Positions 61,156-64,000 of a stretch of 64,000 nt of DNA are shown in pieces; within the stretch, counting starts at the first letter, position 1; each line of letters starts with the position of its first letter. The notes under the pieces are model-generated. The model did not search any database. It was not told where the DNA came from and saw nothing but the letters and a program-made list of their open reading frames with translations. The stretch spans positions 1 to 64,000 of the forward strand of contig NZ_OUMZ01000005.1 of assembly GCF_900327775.1 (NCBI RefSeq). The letters run 5' to 3'. The stretch is from Roseovarius sp. EL26 (lineage in GTDB: Bacteria > Pseudomonadota > Alphaproteobacteria > Rhodobacterales > Rhodobacteraceae). The position numbers were made by a program, and so were the translations under genes.

Positions 61156-63591
61156 ATGACTTTCAAGCCTGGAAGCGGCCGATTCTGCATTATTGCTATG
61201 TCGGCCTTTTTGCTTTTATCTGCCTGTGAAACCTCGGAAGAGCGGGCACAAAGACATTTTGAAACGGCATTGGAATTACTGGAGCAGGGCGACGTGTCTC
61301 GTGCGGCAGTTGAATTCCGGAATGTTTTCAAACTCAATCCCGAACACAAAGAAGCACGGCTTGTTTTTGCGCGAAGTCAGCTGGAAATAGGTGAACGGGC
61401 GCAGGCGTATAACCAATTCCTGCAAGTGGTTGAGCAATATCCGGATACTTTGGAAGCCCGGATTGAGTTGGCTGAAATCGCGATTGATGTTCAAAATTGG
61501 GAAGAAGCAGAACGCCACGGTAGAGCGGCGCAGAAGCTGGATCCAGAAAGCTCACGGGTGAAAACCATTGCTCTTGCGCTAGACTATGCGCAGGCTCAGC
61601 GAGACCAAGACAACTCAGCCGCATCAGATCAGGCGGAGCTTGCAGAGCAGGTTCTAGCGGAAACGCCTGAAAGCATGATCGCCTGGCGTATTGCAATTGA
61701 TCAGAAATTGCGTTCAGGGGAAACACTGGCCGCGCTGAAGCTGGTGAACAAAGCACTAGAGGTACACCCAGATAATCTTGCATTGAACTCCACAAAACTG
61801 CGTTTGCAGTTGCAGGAAGAAAATCTGGATGCCGTAGGTGAAACGCTTCAGGTGATGGCGCAAAAGTTCCCAGAAAATGATGACATCCGCAGTATGTTGA
61901 TCTCTTGGTATCTGGAGCGCGGTGATCTTGATAATGCCGAGGCTTATCTACGCGAAATTGCAGAAGCGCCAGATGCAACGATGGCGGCTAAAATGACGGT
62001 GGTTCGCTTTTTGCTTGAGGCGCGCAGCGAAGACGAAGCACGAGAAGAACTGACCCGTTTGATTGCATCGGAAGACAACAACATCACGTATCGCACTTTG
62101 GTGGCGTCGTTGGATTTTGAAGCAGGGGCACAGGCCGAAGCAATTGCAGCCTTGGTGGAGCTCGTCGCCGAAGGCGAGATGACACAGGAACGTTTGAAAG
62201 CCAAAGTTATTCTGGCCCAAATGCTTTTGCAGTCGGGTAACTCTGTTGGTGCAAGGGCTTCTGTCGAAGAAGTGCTTGAAGACGATGCTACCAACGTTGA
62301 TGCCTTGAAGATGCGTGCCGCATGGCTGATTGATGAAGATAAACCTGATGACGCAATCATCGACTTGCGCACGGCCCTATCGCAGGCCCCTCGGGATGCA
62401 ACCATCCTGACCTTGATGGCGCGAGCGCATGAACGGGCCGGGTCGCGCGATCTGGCGGGTGAGCGATATGCATTGGCGGTTGAGGTCTCTTTGCAGGCGG
62501 CGGCAGAGTCGCTGCGCTATGCAACGTTTTTGACGCAAGATGATCGGACCGATGCGGCCAAGGCTGTTCTTGATGAGGCGCTGACAAAAGCTCCGGACAA
62601 TGTGTTGTTGCTGCGTAACATGGGGCTTTTGCATCTGCAGTCTGAAGAATGGAATGAAACCACACGGATCATCTGGCGTTTGAAAGCGCTGGAAACAGAT
62701 AGTGGGTTGACCGCGGCCAATGGACTTGAGGCTGATATGCTTCTGCGACAGCAGCGGGTGGATGAAACCATCGCGTTGCTGGAAGGTTTGTCTGCCGAGG
62801 AAGGGTCTGATAGCGAGGGTGCCTTTATCGCCTTGCTGCGGACCAAAATCGGGGCACAACAGGTTGATGAAGCGGTCGTGATGCTGGAAGAGCGCATGGC
62901 AGGTGACGCTGATAATCTGCTGCTGAAATTTATGCGCGCGGGTCTGCACATGGTGCAAGACGAGCGTGAGCAGGCAGAGGCTATTTACCATGAGCTATTG
63001 GACAAAGCGCCTGGCAACGCAAATGTTTTGCGAGTGCTGAACGCGATCATGATCGCGGATGATCGAGCGGATGAGGCCGCAGCCCTGATCGACGATCAGA
63101 TCGAGAAAGCCCCTGATCCAACAGCAGCTTATCTGCTGAAGGCAGAGCGGCTGGAACGCGTAAAGGACTTCGATGGAGCGATTGCGATCTACGAAACGCT
63201 GTATGAGAGAAACAGCAACAACATTATTGTCGCAAACAATCTGTCCAGCCTGATTACAACCCATCGGGATAGCCCAGAGGATCTGGATCGCGCCTACGCC
63301 ATTGCACGTCGCTTGCAGAACTATGAGATCCCTGCGTTGCAAGACACATATGGTTGGATCGAATACCGTCGCGGTAATTTCAGCGAGGCTGTGAAATATC
63401 TGGAACCTGCGGCCGAAGGTCTGTCAGAACATGCTCTGGTGCAATACCATCTTGGTATGACCTATGCTGCGCTTGATCGTGTTGAGGAGGCAAAGCAGGT
63501 GCTGGCGCAAGCCATTAAGCTGGCAGGCGAAGACCCTTTACCGCAGTTTGAGAAAGCCCGCGAAGAACTGAAAAAGCTGGAAAATCAATAG
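61156..63591 (+). CDS. prsT: PrsT-like TPR lipoprotein of the PEP-CTERM system
   Basis: An 811-residue lipoprotein. The ATG at 61156 has AAAGGA in front; upstream codons to 61132 are not needed. The lipobox LLLSAC puts the acylated Cys at residue 24. The rest is a long series of TPR repeats (for example AVEFRNVFKLNPEHKEARLV, AYNQFLQVVEQYPDTLEARI). PrsT proteins are found with XrtA/PEP-CTERM systems and are thought to bind other export components. The terminator at 63623-63651 follows. The lipoprotein probably sits in the outer membrane on the periplasmic side. Confidence 0.88.
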   Translation: MTFKPGSGRFCIIAMSAFLLLSACETSEERAQRHFETALELLEQGDVSRAAVEFRNVFKLNPEHKEARLVFARSQLEIGERAQAYNQFLQVVEQYPDTLEARIELAEIAIDVQNWEEAERHGRAAQKLDPESSRVKTIALALDYAQAQRDQDNSAASDQAELAEQVLAETPESMIAWRIAIDQKLRSGETLAALKLVNKALEVHPDNLALNSTKLRLQLQEENLDAVGETLQVMAQKFPENDDIRSMLISWYLERGDLDNAEAYLREIAEAPDATMAAKMTVVRFLLEARSEDEAREELTRLIASEDNNITYRTLVASLDFEAGAQAEAIAALVELVAEGEMTQERLKAKVILAQMLLQSGNSVGARASVEEVLEDDATNVDALKMRAAWLIDEDKPDDAIIDLRTALSQAPRDATILTLMARAHERAGSRDLAGERYALAVEVSLQAAAESLRYATFLTQDDRTDAAKAVLDEALTKAPDNVLLLRNMGLLHLQSEEWNETTRIIWRLKALETDSGLTAANGLEADMLLRQQRVDETIALLEGLSAEEGSDSEGAFIALLRTKIGAQQVDEAVVMLEERMAGDADNLLLKFMRAGLHMVQDEREQAEAIYHELLDKAPGNANVLRVLNAIMIADDRADEAAALIDDQIEKAPDPTAAYLLKAERLERVKDFDGAIAIYETLYERNSNNIIVANNLSSLITTHRDSPEDLDRAYAIARRLQNYEIPALQDTYGWIEYRRGNFSEAVKYLEPAAEGLSEHALVQYHLGMTYAALDRVEEAKQVLAQAIKLAGEDPLPQFEKAREELKKLENQ

Positions 63592-63613
63592 CCATCTGAT
63601 TTCAGTAATGCAC

Positions 63614-64000
63614 TCACTCTTTAGGCCTCAGCTGTCCAGCTGGGGCCTTTTCCATGAGGATATCAAACAGCCAGCGGGTTTCTTTTGCGATGTCAAAATC
63701 TGCGACAACAGTCCTACGACCAAATGCCCCCATCTGGTCGCGATGTTTTGGATCCTTCAGAAGGTCGCACATTTTGCCGCTTAAGGCGCGTATGTCACCG
63801 GGGGGCACCATGTGGCCGCTATGTCCATCGGTCACCAGTTCCTGAATACCTGCGATACGGGTCGCGATCACAGGCACTTTGCTGGCCATGGCTTCCATCA
63901 AAACCACAGGAACCCCTTCGGCAAAGCTGGGTAGGACAAAGGCATCTGTTTGTTCCAGATGTGCTGCGACTTCTTGTTCTGTCTGATACCCGGTGAAGAG
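63614..64000 (-). CDS. Glycosyltransferase family 4, 3' end (partial)
   Basis: The frame runs leftward from the right edge and stops at 63614. About 128 C-terminal residues are visible: FTGYQTEQEVAAHLEQTDAF, PSFAEGVPVVLMEAMASKVP (the E-x7-E motif of GT4 enzymes), and GHMVPPGDIRALSGKMCDLL. Such enzymes use nucleotide sugars to extend a glycan chain. The start lies outside the window. It belongs to the exopolysaccharide locus and is convergent with prsT, whose terminator lies within its 3' end. Confidence 0.92.
   Translation of the reverse strand, partial: LFTGYQTEQEVAAHLEQTDAFVLPSFAEGVPVVLMEAMASKVPVIATRIAGIQELVTDGHSGHMVPPGDIRALSGKMCDLLKDPKHRDQMGAFGRRTVVADFDIAKETRWLFDILMEKAPAGQLRPKE
63623..63651 (+). 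terminator. Terminator of the PrsT-like gene, inside the convergent gene
   Basis: AGGCCTCAGCT (63623-63633) and AGCTGGGGCCT (63638-63648) form an 11-bp stem with one G-T pair, loop GTCC, then a run of T residues. It serves the rightward prsT transcript and overlaps the 3' coding end of the leftward glycosyltransferase. Confidence 0.8.

Overview
The window looks like a chromosomal segment of an alphaproteobacterium of the order Rhodobacterales (Roseobacter-like). The indications are a glcD-glcE-glcF glycolate oxidase operon, a MoxR/DUF58/DUF4159 block, a DUF1285 protein, a VPLPA-CTERM surface protein, moderate GC content, and tuf close to tRNA-Trp. The species cannot be named from the sequence alone.

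Left part (1-32.6 kb): metabolism and housekeeping. The 3' end of tuf is followed by a strong terminator, an exported DUF3604 protein and tRNA-Trp. The secE-nusG genes usually expected after that tRNA are missing; an AT-richer stretch with a lone glycosyltransferase follows instead. Next come two tandem exported trypsin-like proteases, the glycolate oxidase operon (glcD, glcE, a small membrane protein, glcF), a five-gene MoxR-type block, a Rieske oxygenase, hydroxypyruvate isomerase, an orphan Phd/YefM-type antitoxin, and polA with a DpnI-like nuclease domain directly downstream. A MerR regulator with a divergent cation efflux gene has a textbook MerR-type promoter. ahcY follows, with a hairpin leader. 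An HSL-type hydrolase, an XRE regulator, a Tat-exported family 5 solute-binding protein and a YtcJ-type amidohydrolase close this part.

Middle part (32.9-47.1 kb): surface glycans and secretion. An MsbA-like exporter, a methyltransferase-RgpF fusion, rfbC-rfbB-rfbD-rfbA (dTDP-L-rhamnose) and a DUF5672 glycan protein suggest a rhamnose-containing surface polysaccharide. A PP2A-like phosphatase separates them from a complete type I secretion system (ABC transporter, membrane fusion protein, TolC-like outer membrane factor).

Right part (47.1-64 kb): an exopolysaccharide locus of the XrtA/PEP-CTERM-associated type. It holds a PP-loop-like protein, a rhomboid protease, an outer-membrane barrel, a Wza-like export protein, a small membrane protein, a VPLPA-CTERM protein, a large RTX protein with a glycosidase-like N-terminal domain, a tyrosine autokinase, a Wzz-like chain-length protein, an ExeA-like ATPase, a sugar transferase, a PrsT-like TPR lipoprotein and a partial GT4 glycosyltransferase. 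No exosortase is encoded inside the window. The T1SS is a plausible exporter of the RTX protein, which could act on the polysaccharide made next door.

The least ordinary items are the DpnI-like stand-alone domain behind polA, the PP-loop-like protein, the RTX glycosidase-like protein, the rhomboid next to a CTERM substrate, the 21-bp tandem operator-like repeats in the exopolysaccharide promoter region, and the structured ahcY leader. Nothing could be searched or folded here, so family names rest on recognised motifs.
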